Of a stretch of DNA of 64,000 nt, positions 12,300 to 22,199 are shown in pieces (position 1 is the stretch's first letter; each line of letters opens with the position of its first letter). Both the position numbers and the translations under genes were made by a program. The notes beneath the pieces were generated by a model. The model searched no databases. It saw only the letters and a list, made by a program, of their open reading frames with translations, and was not told where the DNA came from. This stretch comes from Tanypteryx hageni (Eukaryota; Arthropoda; Insecta; Odonata; Petaluridae), in assembly GCA_028673005.1 (NCBI GenBank), contig CM054113.1, positions 35,282,117-35,346,116 on the forward strand. The letters run 5' to 3'.

Positions 12300-13089
12300 T
12301 AATGAATTGACACGAAACAAGTGAAGAAAGATGCGCACATCATGCGTGTATACATGCATGATTTATGCAATCATGTCAAAAAAGATAAATATTAATGATT
12401 CACTGATTTATTTCCTCATCGATTGTAATTAATAACATAATCGACAATTATTCAAAACTTACCTCACTCGAATAATAGTGATACAATATTTATATTCAAG
12501 TTCATTCCTTTGTCGTAAATTTCCGACTTCTTTTCACTTACAAACGGTGTGTATACGTAAAGAAAATAGACGTATTTTCGTTCCTTTTTTCGTCGTAGAT
12601 AATCCGTTACCCTTCTTTTATCAAACGTTGCGAGCTCACGAAAGAAAATGAAACTCATTATGTATTTACACTAGTTATTGTGTACCTCAGTCACCACAAA
12701 GATCGTTTTCGTTGATAATAATTATAAAATCAATGGGAAATTATTACGTTCTCGAATAATTTTCTTGAAATCGGCTGCTCCTTCGGTAAAAATGAACTGA
12801 ACAACACATGCTACTCGACAAGTTCTACAATTTTGTTATTTACGAGATGTAAAGAAAAATACCTATTTGCCACCAGTAAAGTGGCACTCCCGATTAGGTT
12901 ACGTGAACCATTTATATCAATTTCTTATTTTCTTTGCCCTTGTATCCTGAATACCAAATTTGATGACATCCGCCCAGTAGTTTCGCCGATGAAACATGCG
13001 GACAGAAAAACGGACGGAAACGACGGGATCATACAGAGTTCTTTGTTTACTTATTGTAAAGAACGCCAAAAAATTAAATTAAATAAACA
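12300..13089. other. Non-coding interior of copy A with an element-end motif
   Basis: Mostly AT-rich sequence without coding. At about 12960-13060 a stretch (CCGCCCAGTAGTTTCGCCGATGAAAC in shortened form, CGGACAG, then GTAAAGAACGCC) resembles the tail of the CT-bearing repeat at 44540-44650. It is probably the end of a relative of that family. The same sequence recurs in copy B. Confidence 0.5.
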
Positions 13090-13590
13090 ATAACAGACTA
13101 CCGTAATTTTCTAATTATAATACGCACCCATGTTTTTACGAATGAAATGTGAAAATTGCCTTATCACCATACATAATACGCACCTAATTTTTTGTATACA
13201 AATCAGTGTAACTTTTCATAAGACTATTAGCAGTATCGATACCGTTCTCGCTTTGCCGCCAAGTGTTACACGTATGGTACCACAAATACCAGTACCATGG
13301 TAGTACCATGGATACACGTGCGAGAGATAACGAGGATATCACGTTACGTTCTTACTCACTTATTCAAGATATACACTATGTATTACAATATGTTCCGAAG
13401 ACGACATCGTTTGGGATGATGATTTCGGTGAAGTGGATAACGCGGATGAAGACGACGTTCTCGGCGACGCCATTTACGCAGACGCTGAGAGTGAACACAA
13501 GATCGCGGGTAAACTATTTGAAAACAGTGACGGCAGTGATTGTTAATTCGGAGATTTTAGTGTATTGGACAGCTATAAATAAATAATTAT
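13090..13590 (+). mobile_element. Possible pogo-like remnant with acidic C-terminal coding piece (copy A)
   Basis: The left part has repeated TAATACGCACC words after ACCGTAATTTT (13101-13190). These resemble the ends of pogo-type elements (compare the TIRs at 55400). One frame at about 13395-13548 reads an acidic tail (SEDDIVWDDDFGEVDN, DEDDVLGDA, ending FENSDGSDC and a stop), like the acidic C-termini of pogo/Tigger transposases. A longer open frame at 13263-13586 in another phase is probably its shadow. An alternative is a fragment of an unrelated acidic protein. Confidence 0.4.
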
Positions 13591-16069
13591 TGTTTTGAGT
13601 TTTAAAAAGTAAATGCTATCAGAGTGCAATGAAAAATACAGTTTATTAAGAAAGTCACGTCCGAAAATAAAATTATTTCCTTACTAGAAAACGTTATATG
13701 CATTTATGGTTCACTTCATTCGGTTTCCAGTCTAAATAAGCTCCAAACGCTTCTCGGCGGAAGGTTCTTAATATTCCAGCTAAATTTTCCACCACAATTT
13801 CAAAAGGAGGCAACCTTATCATCTGTTTAATTTTCGTTTTCCTTTACTCCAATGGGCTGAAATAGGACATCCATGCGAACAATTTAGATGGACGGAGAAT
13901 CACCAGTAAAGGGAAGTTATAACTGCTAAATTTCCATTTGTTGGTCAAACCTTGCATCATCGCTGTTCTCTAATAAATCATGACGCACAAAACATACACA
14001 TTTCCTTTGGAAGTTGTCTCATCCTAGCAAGCTATAAGTTTCCAGTGAGAGATTTACATCATTAACAACTTTTTGCGTATAGAACTACACCATAATATTT
14101 CTAAATTTTGCGCTCAGCAGGCAAATGGAGCGGCAAAAGAAATTCAACTCTCCACTGGTACATATTACGATCACAATGTTCGAGAGATGTTCATATGTTT
14201 GGAATGGCTTTTTTGAGGGACTGTATTTATTTTTATTTAATCATAAGAGAAAGCTGGTCCGATGAAATATCTTATTTGGTCACCAAAGTAGGCGGATTCC
14301 ACAAAAATTATGTATCATATAGAAAGAGAGACACGTTTCATGTTTTCCAAAAGTGCCATCACTTAGGTGCACTTAACAATAAATGAAGTTATCTTTTAAG
14401 ATAAGCGTATCTGAAGGTTGTTAATGTTCATGTAAAAATATAATTTTTCATATAATGATCAATATCGTGAAAACTATAAATTTATTGGCATTCAACATTA
14501 TTCAAAGATAAATATAAACTATTCTGAAAATTTCAATTTCTGTAAGTACCCCTCTAAACAAATTAGGGAAACATTTTCCCGCAGGTTAACTTTTTCATAT
14601 GCCGACTGAAAATATTGTATAAATGTTACGTTTTTTATTTCTTTATGGCAGTTCATAATTTTTATGTATTATTGATATACTTTTCCGTCATTCAGAATCA
14701 TTAGAGAAGTCACATAAAAATGTCCCTTTTTATTCAATAGAAGCCGAACTATGACGCGTATGTATATTCGCTAGAAAGGAATCGCCTCGCTCAAAAAATA
14801 TTTTTCAGATAATTTCACCTATTTTTAAAGAATAAGGAATACAATAAAAATTGATTAATAAAATATCATTATCAAGGCCAAAACTTTCTCTTTTAAAATA
14901 TACCAAGGTTTTTAAGATCGATTAACTTTCAGCGCGGCAATAAATAAATTAAGCTAGCAATGAAGCTCGACGTATATAACACGTCGGACGGCGGCATGTC
15001 AAGCATTCGCTCGACCTATCGACACGTCGGACGGCGTTGAGGGTTTAAGTGCCCTAACCAAGAGATTTTTATTATAAGAATTAAACTGTAAATATAAAAG
15101 TAAGAAAAGAATCTTTAATTGTGGCAGCTGAATTAACACATAGCATTGGGCTCCCCAACAATACCATATTTATATGAGAATACTGATATGTATGCCAAGC
15201 CGAAATTTTAGATTCGATTGTTGCCGATGGTAACAATAGCCTCAAGTTGCCAAGGATACCAATTTAGTCTAACTTTAAGTGGACAAATAGCGGCAACCGA
15301 AATGTTTCTTCTTATAAAATACTTACTAATAATTACGATAATGGCCTATGTTTTGTATATGTCGACGCCGGCGGGTAGGCCTCCTGAAAGGTATGTCAAC
15401 GTAATAAATTCACAAACGAAATTTTGGATTACACGACATATTTTTATAATTTGAAATCATTGGCGCTAAGGGTTCACGTGAAGACGATTTTGGCCGTTCT
15501 ATCTTTGTTATCAATTTTTCATTTCCTTTATTTCTGGGGTACGCATGGCGTTTAACCAGCCAGCCACCAGCAGCCAACTTCCTAATTCCAAAAACTTATG
15601 GGAGGGGCACACTCCGGCCAAGAAAAAGAAAAGAATGTTATGTTCAACGTCAGCCAAAGCTTTCACCATCCAGAACTCGCAGTGGGAAAATATATAGTCG
15701 CTGTGACTAACCTTATAAATGATAATCTTGATGAAATAAATATCATATTCTATTATATGTCCTTTCATTTCTATAACCCTTCCACTTGCGATAAAAAACT
15801 TTTCCGGAAAAAAGCGATCAATTTTCATTCGGGAGTTGTATAATCAAAACTTTTCAGTAAATTGTGATTGACCTAATTTCCTAAATTTGGGAAACTTTTT
15901 CTCTCCAAGATTGTTGAGGGACATGAAGAAAATGTCAAATTTTCAAAGATGAACTTAATAACACAAAGGAAAGCTAGTTCGATAGGTCGTATAGTAAGAA
16001 GAGAATATACTAGTGAAAAAGATTAATAACACAAGGGAAAGTGGAATAATGGAGATTTTAATATGATGT
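13591..16069. other. Non-coding interior of copy A
   Basis: AT-rich sequence with no recognisable coding. A 14-bp word ACACGTCGGACGGC occurs twice 49 bp apart (about 14977 and 15020), probably marking a small degraded element. Short open frames near 14108, 15218 and 15511-15843 have no family motif and are repeated identically in copy B simply because the DNA is duplicated. Confidence 0.45.
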
Positions 16070-16565
16070 TATTATTCGTCATTACCAGCAAAAGAGCTAT
16101 CGGAGTACAGGACAAGATAGAGAAATCGTTTCAAGATTAAATCTTGAACATGCCAGAAATGACAGAAGACTAAAGAAGAAATGCAAAAACTGCAAAATAT
16201 CTTCTCAAAATTCAATTATATGACAGTATTTGTTAACGAAAATAAACCCTCCAATTTATTACACAATCCAAAAGACACAATTCCTTCTTTACTCAAATAT
16301 ATACACACAAAATATTTTGTGGAGGATACGACAAAATATATATTGGACAAACAAAACGTAACACAAAAACACTCTTAAAAGAACACATAGATCATTTTAA
16401 ACCCAACAGATTAACAACTCTAGTGTAGCAATACATATGAAAGGACACCACCATCCAATCACGATAGAAAACCTAACGCTTGTAAAATCTGCAACGAACT
16501 GATGCAAACTAGACGCATACGAAAGCATACACAAACAGAAACAAAAATTCCGTTATAAATAACGA
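16070..16565 (+). pseudogene. Penelope-like GIY-YIG endonuclease remnant (copy A)
   Basis: Read across frames, the plus strand gives NLLHNPKDTIPSLLK, then CGGYDKIYIGQTKRN (about 16315-16360), LLKEHIDHFKPN and SSVAIHMKGH. This is the linker and GIY-YIG nuclease of a Penelope-like retroelement, with the YIGQT core and the EH helix in order. Frame changes at about 16320 and stops after 16400 disable it. The RT domain is not recognisable upstream. The downstream 500 bp looks like this element's 3' tail. The same region recurs at 29864-30359. Confidence 0.8.
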
Positions 16566-16688
16566 CCGCGACCCGATCCCCCTTTCACCTCTTTACGCTG
16601 TATTGACTGAATCTCTTTCCCGTCCTTTCACTTCAGCACATAAACATATAAATACCGCCTACAACACTCTCACCCCTAATTACATATC

Positions 16689-16737
16689 AGCTACTGATGA
16701 TGAGAACATTGCTCTCGAAATACGTATTTAGTACGTT
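16689..16737 (+). ncRNA. Hammerhead-ribozyme-like core in Penelope tail (copy A)
   Basis: The sequence has CTGATGA (16694-16700), a GAGA/TCTC stem, GAAA (16717-16720), and then TACGTAT, which can close a 3-bp stem III with a 2-nt loop before a UU cleavage position. The next TAGT can pair with GCTA just upstream of the core. This is the minimal type I hammerhead layout known from Penelope-like elements. An extra U between the core and stem II is a deviation that could abolish activity. Confidence 0.45.
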
Positions 16738-16799
16738 TACCTCATCTTTAGAGATTTTGTGTGCGTATATTCGAGTGCTTGCGTGCGTGATTGTTTTGT

Positions 16800-17069
16800 C
16801 TGTTAGGTCCCTGTCGTTGCCGGAAGGCACATAAACCTACAGGCCGCTGTGTGCGATACTAGGTCCCTGGCGCGGCTTAATCTCCCGTAAATCTATTATG
16901 ATTTCCCCTTTCCTTTCCCCTTTTTTCCCTTTACCTCTTGGCGTGTACGTGTGTTTGTAGTTGCTTAGTAGTTTCCTGTCGCTGTCGTACTGACTCACAA
17001 ACCTTCTAGCAACGGCGTTATTTTGGCGTCCCTGGCGCAGAGTATTTTCTCGCAAACCCGGTCCCGTTT
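16800..17069 (+). repeat. Repeated GTCCCTGGCG module in Penelope tail (copy A)
   Basis: The word AGGTCCCTGGCG or a close variant recurs at about 16806 (CCCTGTCG), 16861 and 17028. Each is followed within 20 bp by TAATCTCC/TATTTTCTCG-type sequence and AAACC. These are diverged, irregularly spaced repeats. In copy B the series continues once more at about 30927. Function unknown; probably an internally repeated 3' region of the Penelope element. Confidence 0.55.
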
Positions 17070-17241
17070 TATTTTATTTTTTATTCTATTATTTTATTTT
17101 TTTATTTTATCCAGTGTATTTACCTCTTTTGTCAACGTAAACTTAAGACAAAACAGTTATCAAATAACATTTAAAAACATTTTTATTTATACAAAATTTA
17201 AAAAAATCCTGTTTTTTATACAATTCTGTCATATACGTTTA
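17070..17241. other. T/A-rich stretch between copy A and the Penelope element
   Basis: This begins with TATTTTATTTTTTATTC-type low-complexity sequence at the right breakpoint of copy A and ends at the inverted arm of the Penelope element. No coding is visible. It could be the original neighbour of the insertion site. Confidence 0.5.
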
Positions 17242-17435
17242 TGATCAGTGGTGGAAAACTCCTTCAGCCAAAAATTATAGGATAGTCCCAATGAATTTCG
17301 CCCACTAAGTGGGCATCTTCAGGGGAGAACCTGCCTTGGCAGTGAACAGGGTTCAACTGCAACGAAATTAGAGAAAAAGGTTATAAAGAAGACCGAAAAA
17401 CATTTGAGGATAGAAAATAATTTTGTGCGTCAATG
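17242..17435. repeat. Left inverted arm of the Penelope element
   Basis: This is the inverted partner of 19201-19394. Read on the minus strand it contains CTGAAGA, a perfect 6-bp stem GCCCAC/GUGGGC with a UUA loop, then GAAA, that is, a hammerhead-like core at about 17290-17325. After GAAA come UUCA, U and U and then GGGA, which can pair with UCCC just before the core. Confidence 0.8.
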
Positions 17436-17559
17436 TTGTTGAATTCGGCCAATTTATAAAAAGTTTTGTTAAAATCAGTATCTGTATTCATGAGTGTGTT
17501 TCTGCTTTTGTAGATATGCAGGTTTTCTAAAGAGTTGAGTGAATTGTTGTCTGAAGTTA

Positions 17560-19132
17560 ACAAAGTTAAATCCTCCAGGTTATACTGTGTCCAGTTTCGA
17601 GGATATGAGTGGCTACGCTTGATTTCTCAAAACGATTGTGTTTGTAATGAGCTAAGTGTTCTTTGAATCGTGTTATTAGTTTTTTTCTGGTTTGCCCTAT
17701 GTACATTAAATTGCAATGTGAACATTGTATTTTACAAATTCCAGATTTTCCGTTTTGTCTTTGGTGCTGTCCAGTAGGTTTTTCAAACTGTGTGGGCTCG
17801 TGTATGTTATTGTGCAATTCTTATGTTTGAAAATTTTATTCAAGCCCCTGTTTAATATGGGTAAATACGGTAGTTTTATATATTTTTTGGCCTTATTATT
17901 GTCAAGTTTGAAAGAGGTAGAGTTGGACAACGATTTTTTAAGATTGTGTTTTCTTATTAATTTATTGATTAAATTGTGATCGAAACCAAGTTTCTTTGTA
18001 GTTTGTTTTATATGTTTAAGTTCTTTAACATATCTATCTTTGTTGAGAGGGATGTTGCACAATCTGTGTGTTAAGAATTGGAAAACAGTTGTTTTTTGAT
18101 TCATAGGATGGAAGGAGTTATTTGGAATATAATTGTCAGTGTGTGTTGGTTTCCTGAAAATATCAAACTCTATTTGTTGTTGGTTAGTAAATCCAGAAAT
18201 GGTAATGTATTGTTCTCCTAAAGTTCAAAAGTGAATTTTATGGATGGATATATATTGTTTAATTGATCCACAATGTCTTCTACTTTTTGTTTCTTTAAAT
18301 AAAAAAATTGTGAAAATATCATCAAAATATCTAAACCATATTTCTGGAAAATAATGGAATTTATCTTTGCAAGTCTTTTAAAAATGTGACATAAATATGT
18401 TTGCTAAATGAGGGGACAAACGGTTTCCCATGGAGGTACCTTGTGTTTGTTTATAAATTTCATTTTGAAATTGAAAGATGTTTTGTTGCATGCATAAATT
18501 AGTGAGCTGTAGGCATTCGTGGACAACTTCGTCAGTAAAATTTTGTTTTAGTAAAAGTGATTTTAAGATTTGGGATGTTTCATGTAAGGGTACACTTGGG
18601 AAAAGACTTTTCACGTCGAAAGAGACCAAAATCACTGATTCTTTTATGGTTGTATTTTTCAATTTGCTAATCAGATCATAAGAATTTTTGACTGAGTATT
18701 TGTCAAGAAACGACATCTGTTTGAATTCACTGCTAAGCCACTTGGCTAAATTATAAGTTGGGCTATTGATCCCTGATACAATCGGTCTCATGGAGTTATC
18801 GTTCTTGTGAATTTTGGGAAGACAGTATAGTTTGGGTATGTTTGGGTTGGAAATATTTAATTTGAAACTTAATTTTTTATCAATAATATTATTGCATCCT
18901 TTGATGATTGCTTTGGTTTTTGGATAATGGAATTTAACGGGTTTTTATTTAGTTTGATATATGGTTCATTATTTAACATAATTTGGACGTTGTCAACGTA
19001 TTGTGCTTTATCCATGATTACAACTTTATTGCCTTTATCCACTTTGATGTAAAAGCAATCTTTTCTTCTAAGTTCTATAATGGTATTGGGGAAATTGCTA
19101 TTAATAGGATGAATCTTTGTGGGCTTATTCAA
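17560..19132 (-). pseudogene. Penelope-like reverse transcriptase / GIY-YIG endonuclease, broken
   Basis: Minus-strand pieces in order: an N-terminal segment with DKGNKVVIMD (about 19040-19010); then RPIVSGINSPTYNLAKW at 18788 onward. RT motif A is FDVKSLFPSVP (near 18620-18590), and motif B is GTSMGNRLSPHLANIFM (near 18440-18390). An in-frame TAA after MSHF at 18378 follows, and in the same frame the catalytic WFRYFDD (FDD at 18319-18327). Then comes the thumb region with EFDIFRKPTHTDNYI. A frameshift at about 17740-17800 leads to the endonuclease with CKIQCSHCNLMYIGQTR and RFKEHLAHY, ending near 17566. These elements prime reverse transcription at nicks made by the GIY-YIG nuclease. At least one nonsense codon and two frame changes make this copy inactive. 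Confidence 0.9.
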
Positions 19133-19200
19133 GTTATCTTTTAATTGTAATAAACAAGCTTGTATAATATGTAATTTTTTGAATTTTCATCGAAAATTGA

Positions 19201-19394
19201 CATTGACGCACAAAATTCTTTTCGATCCTCAAATGTTTTTCGGTCTACTTTATAACCTTTTCCTCTAATTTCGTTGCAGTTGAGCCCTGTTCACTGCCAA
19301 GGCAGGTTCTCCCCTGAAGATTCCCACTTAGTGGGCGAAATGCATAGGGACTATCCTATAATTTTTGGCTGAAGGAGTTTTTCACCACTGATCA
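19201..19394. repeat. Right inverted arm of the Penelope element
   Basis: This is the inverted partner of 17242-17435. On the plus strand it contains CTGAAGA at 19313-19319, a stem UCCCAC/GUGGGC with a UUA loop, then GAAA, UGCA, U, A and GGGA, again fitting a minimal hammerhead layout. The first stem pair is changed compared with the left arm. Confidence 0.8.
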
Positions 19395-19860
19395 ATTTGG
19401 AGCCTAAGTGTTTATGAGCTATCATCAAATGATATACGTACATAGCACTTTTTCGCAAATTTGGATATTTTTCTTCCATAAGAAGATTCCAAAACAATTT
19501 TTCTGATGATCTTGATTTGATTTGTAGGTCACTTTGCAGTATTAGATTTTCATTTTCAACATCAGAATTGACCATGCGATATAATGAAGAAATTTTCAAT
19601 GCAATTCCTTCAGAATCTATGTTGGCATCAAACAGAAAAAAACATAAATGTTGCTACGTCTTCCAGCACTGCAAAGTCATGGAAACGCCAATCAAACTCA
19701 GTAATCAATATTTTCACCTGTGGTGCATACCGAGCATTATCAAAATTTCTGGGTTCTTTTCCTTGACTTTCTGGCTCTGATATCATGTTTTGGAAATGTT
19801 TCAATTTGTTTTTCTGCAGTTGTACGAAGAGTATATTTAATTTTTACCTTCTTCATATAC
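19395..19860 (-). pseudogene. hAT transposase pseudogene, C-terminal part
   Basis: The minus strand reads EFDWRFHDFAVLEDVATF (near 19700-19650), then FDANIDSEGIALK (in a shifted frame), LILQSDLQIKSRSSEKLFWN and EEKYPNLRKSAM (about 19535-19440). This order matches the C-terminal half, including the dimerisation region, of hAT transposases of the GTF2IRD2/ZBED-like type. The usual GSTY.CE end is replaced by diverged sequence and then by the Penelope arm. At least one stop and frameshift are present. It continues the coding at 20529-21205 after an inserted repeat. Confidence 0.8.
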
Positions 19861-20515
19861 GTGGTATAGGGGAAAGTATTATTTTCATGAAAAAACGACT
19901 TCGATATTTCAACGGAAATACAAGTTTTGAGGTCCCCAGAACACGTTTTGTCCATTTTCTCGATGATGTCTGCATGTGTGATAGCTTTATTGTCGGTGCT
20001 TTAACTAAAAAACTATTAAATAAATCAACGCGAAAATTTATATTTAACATTTTTATGAAAGTCACCAGAACTGAATAGTTTTTGGTAAAAATCGGTCAAT
20101 CGGAATTGCGTGTTTACTCATGTCACTTATCCGTTATTTTGAGATATTTGCTTTAATATTTGATAAATATAATAATATATTGTAATAAATATTGTAGGAA
20201 ATTTAATTTTCTACGACTTTTGTTTGAAACATTTTCCCATATAATGCATTGACGTCTATTGTTAGCAATTGACGCTTAGATACGCCTTAGTAACGCTCCT
20301 TTTTCTTTTTTAATTGTTGAAGCTTTGTGGCTATATCCAACATTGGAAGGCTATGGTTTGAGTTTATTTCTGTTCTTTGTAAAATCTAAAATTTTCTCGC
20401 AATTTCTTAATACATTTATTATTAAGTAACCTATTTGGAATTTTTAGAAATATTAGATATGGAGAAAGTCATGTGGTGGCAATATTAGATTTTTTCAAAG
20501 GCAGTCAAAAAACTT
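19861..20515 (+). repeat. Repeat family 2, copy 1, inserted in the hAT remnant
   Basis: This is similar along its length to 35825-36530 (inverted) and, in part, 44745-45065 (same strand). Shared blocks include TTCATGAAAA, TTTCAACGGA, CCATATAATGCATT, GGCTATATCCAA, ATGGTTTGAGTTTATTT and TTGGAATTTTTAG. It separates the two coding parts of the hAT transposase, so it was inserted later. No coding and no clear TIR. Confidence 0.75.
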
Positions 20516-20528
20516 ATCATCTGAGTGA

Positions 20529-21205
20529 TCATTTTATTTCTTCCTTGATGATCGAAATTGAGTTCGTTGTAGTGATAGCAGTCATGAAAGCCAAATCTAA
20601 TAACCACACCTTATCTTCAATCTGTATATATTCATCGCCTCTTAATGCCTGAAACTTCTTGATTTCAGGTAAATAATTTCTAAATCTCTGGAGAAATTTT
20701 CCTCTACTAAGCCACCTGACATTAGTATGTAGCAAAAGGTCTGGTCTTGCTCGAGTAGAACAGACGATCTTGAATGCAATGTCCATTACTTCATTCATAT
20801 TGAACATTTTACTACATAAAGCTTGTTGGTGAATTATGCAATGATAAATAAGGAAATCTGGAAAATCATTGTCGTTTTTCCAAAGAGCAACAAATCCATG
20901 GGCTAGGCCAATCATAGCTGGTGCTCCATCAGTGATGATGGATACAAGTTTATGAATTGATAATTTAGTTTTAATAATATAGCCCTTAAATTCCTGGAAA
21001 ATATCTTCCCTTCTAGTTTTTCCCTTCAGTGTTATAATTTTCATCAATTGCTCTGTAGCACGTAGATTTTCAAACACCATTCTTATGAAAATACATAGCT
21101 GGGATGTGTCAATAGCGTTTGTTGACTCACCAAATTGAAGCGAAAAGAAAACACAGTCATCTGTATCTTTATTTATCGTAGTTGCGAATATTTTAATTTG
21201 TCACC
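20529..21205 (-). pseudogene. hAT transposase (GTF2IRD2/ZBED-like) pseudogene, central part
   Basis: An open minus-strand frame, extending upstream of the first ATG at 21080, begins near 21205 with FFSLQFGESTNAIDTSQLCIFIRMVFENL, here given for its family-typical DEST...DTAQL-like core (the D of DEST is G). Next comes the second catalytic region SIITDGAPAMIG at about 20950, then IYHCIIHQQALCSKM (insertion-domain start) and VRWLSRGKFLQRF near 20720. It stops at 20529 after IKEEIK, where repeat family 2 interrupts it. The N-terminal zinc finger is absent. It is a dead remnant. A domesticated ZBED-type gene is an alternative, but the interruption and broken C-terminus argue against it. Confidence 0.85.
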
Positions 21206-22199
21206 CACAATTATTAAAACATTGGGAAAAAAGAAAAAATAAACAAGGGATTTTCATTCAGATAAAAGACGACCCATATCAGTTCTCATGCATTTTAAGA
21301 TGAAAAATAATTTGTAATTCCGGTAAAATTGTCGCTTTTACTTAACTCCGATTCTATGCATAAAATTCATAAACTTGATAATAGTTCTCCCGTCCTAATT
21401 GATTGCAGATAATTAAAAAAATAGTTATACACTAACAAAATAATTATAAGTAACCGCGGAAACCTCAAAGAGGGCACAATCCTTGATAATACCTCTGCGT
21501 CGTCAGAATTGCTATCTAGGCAAGATGGCACGGAAAAAACTAAACGAAATACTATCAAAACGAATTGCACAAAAAAAAATAACTCAAGTTCGCTGATCAC
21601 GGGCGCAGTATGGGGAGGAATATAAAGGAAGATAAAGAAGGGAAAGGGTGACGCAAGCCAATGACGTCCAAATAACACAAAGAATTATTCAGAAAAGAGA
21701 TACGTACGAGAAACAATGTGTTTTCTACACATACGCTGTCATTACACAGAGAACACTGTCTGGGGATGACACAAATTTATTCTAGCGTAGTAAGATGTAC
21801 ACTGAGTGGCAGTTTGTTGATGCGTTTTTAGAAAGACGATGAGTAACGAAGCAGAAAAACACCTCAAACTCAGTAGCAAGTAGCGTGAGCAAACTTTGGA
21901 AGGTTAGGATAAAAGAAGTTGAAACACTTGAGATGGGGACTTTCGGCTTCTTTTCGAGCAGTGAAATATTTTATTCGCATTAAGATGCAAGAGAAACATA
22001 GAATACGCTTTGCACATCCCATCTCAACGGCTCTCCTATCGACCTTAAAAGTGGTATTTAATCAAATATCCTCGGACTTGGAGATGTAAACATTGTATCT
22101 ATTTGTCATTTTTCACATGACGTAGCGTTCGACAGTCTATTTTCTCTGTTAAAGATTCTTTCGAGCAGCAAAGGCAAATAAGCTTCGGAGATTTACCTA
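21206..22199. other. Non-coding sequence between hAT remnant and TIR element
   Basis: Mixed AT-rich sequence with a GC-richer patch at 21450-21700. A 103-residue frame at 21367-21678 (minus) is hydrophobic and has no family motif that I recognise. No repeats shared with the rest of the window were noticed. Confidence 0.4.

Larger units (their letters stand above)
11320..17069 (+). repeat. Near-identical 5750-bp duplication, copy A
   Basis: Every position matches copy B at a constant offset of 13794. The match begins at ATCAAGAATCT (preceded by c here, a in B) and ends at GGTCCCGTTT, where A continues into a T/A-rich tract and B into cctttccacc. I noticed three substitutions (11407 g/t, 11473 a/t, 13112 t/c) and no net indel. 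Copy A starts in the middle of a LINE and ends in the middle of a Penelope-like tail. Both are longer in copy B, so A looks like the derived, pasted copy. Confidence 0.95.
17242..19394 (-). mobile_element. Penelope-like element with 194-bp inverted terminal arms
   Basis: The arms at 17242-17435 and 19201-19394 are inverted copies of exactly equal length, with only scattered differences. The outer ends read TGATCAGTGGTG, and the inner ends stop at CATTGACGCA. Inside is a minus-strand Penelope RT plus GIY-YIG ORF remnant. Penelope-like elements are known to carry terminal repeats in direct or inverted orientation. The element lies against the C-terminal coding of a hAT transposase remnant on its right, so it probably inserted into that older element. 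Confidence 0.88.

Noticed and set aside
13263..13586. 107-codon frame, also at 27057-27380
   Set aside because: It is repeated only because the DNA is duplicated, and another frame of the same DNA reads the more plausible acidic pogo-like tail.
11320..17069. LINE-mediated 3' transduction as the origin of copy A
   Set aside because: It starts inside the LINE, as a 5'-truncated transduction would. However, 4.8 kb of read-through, no target duplication, and no poly(A) or ATG-repeat tail at the 3' edge argue against it.
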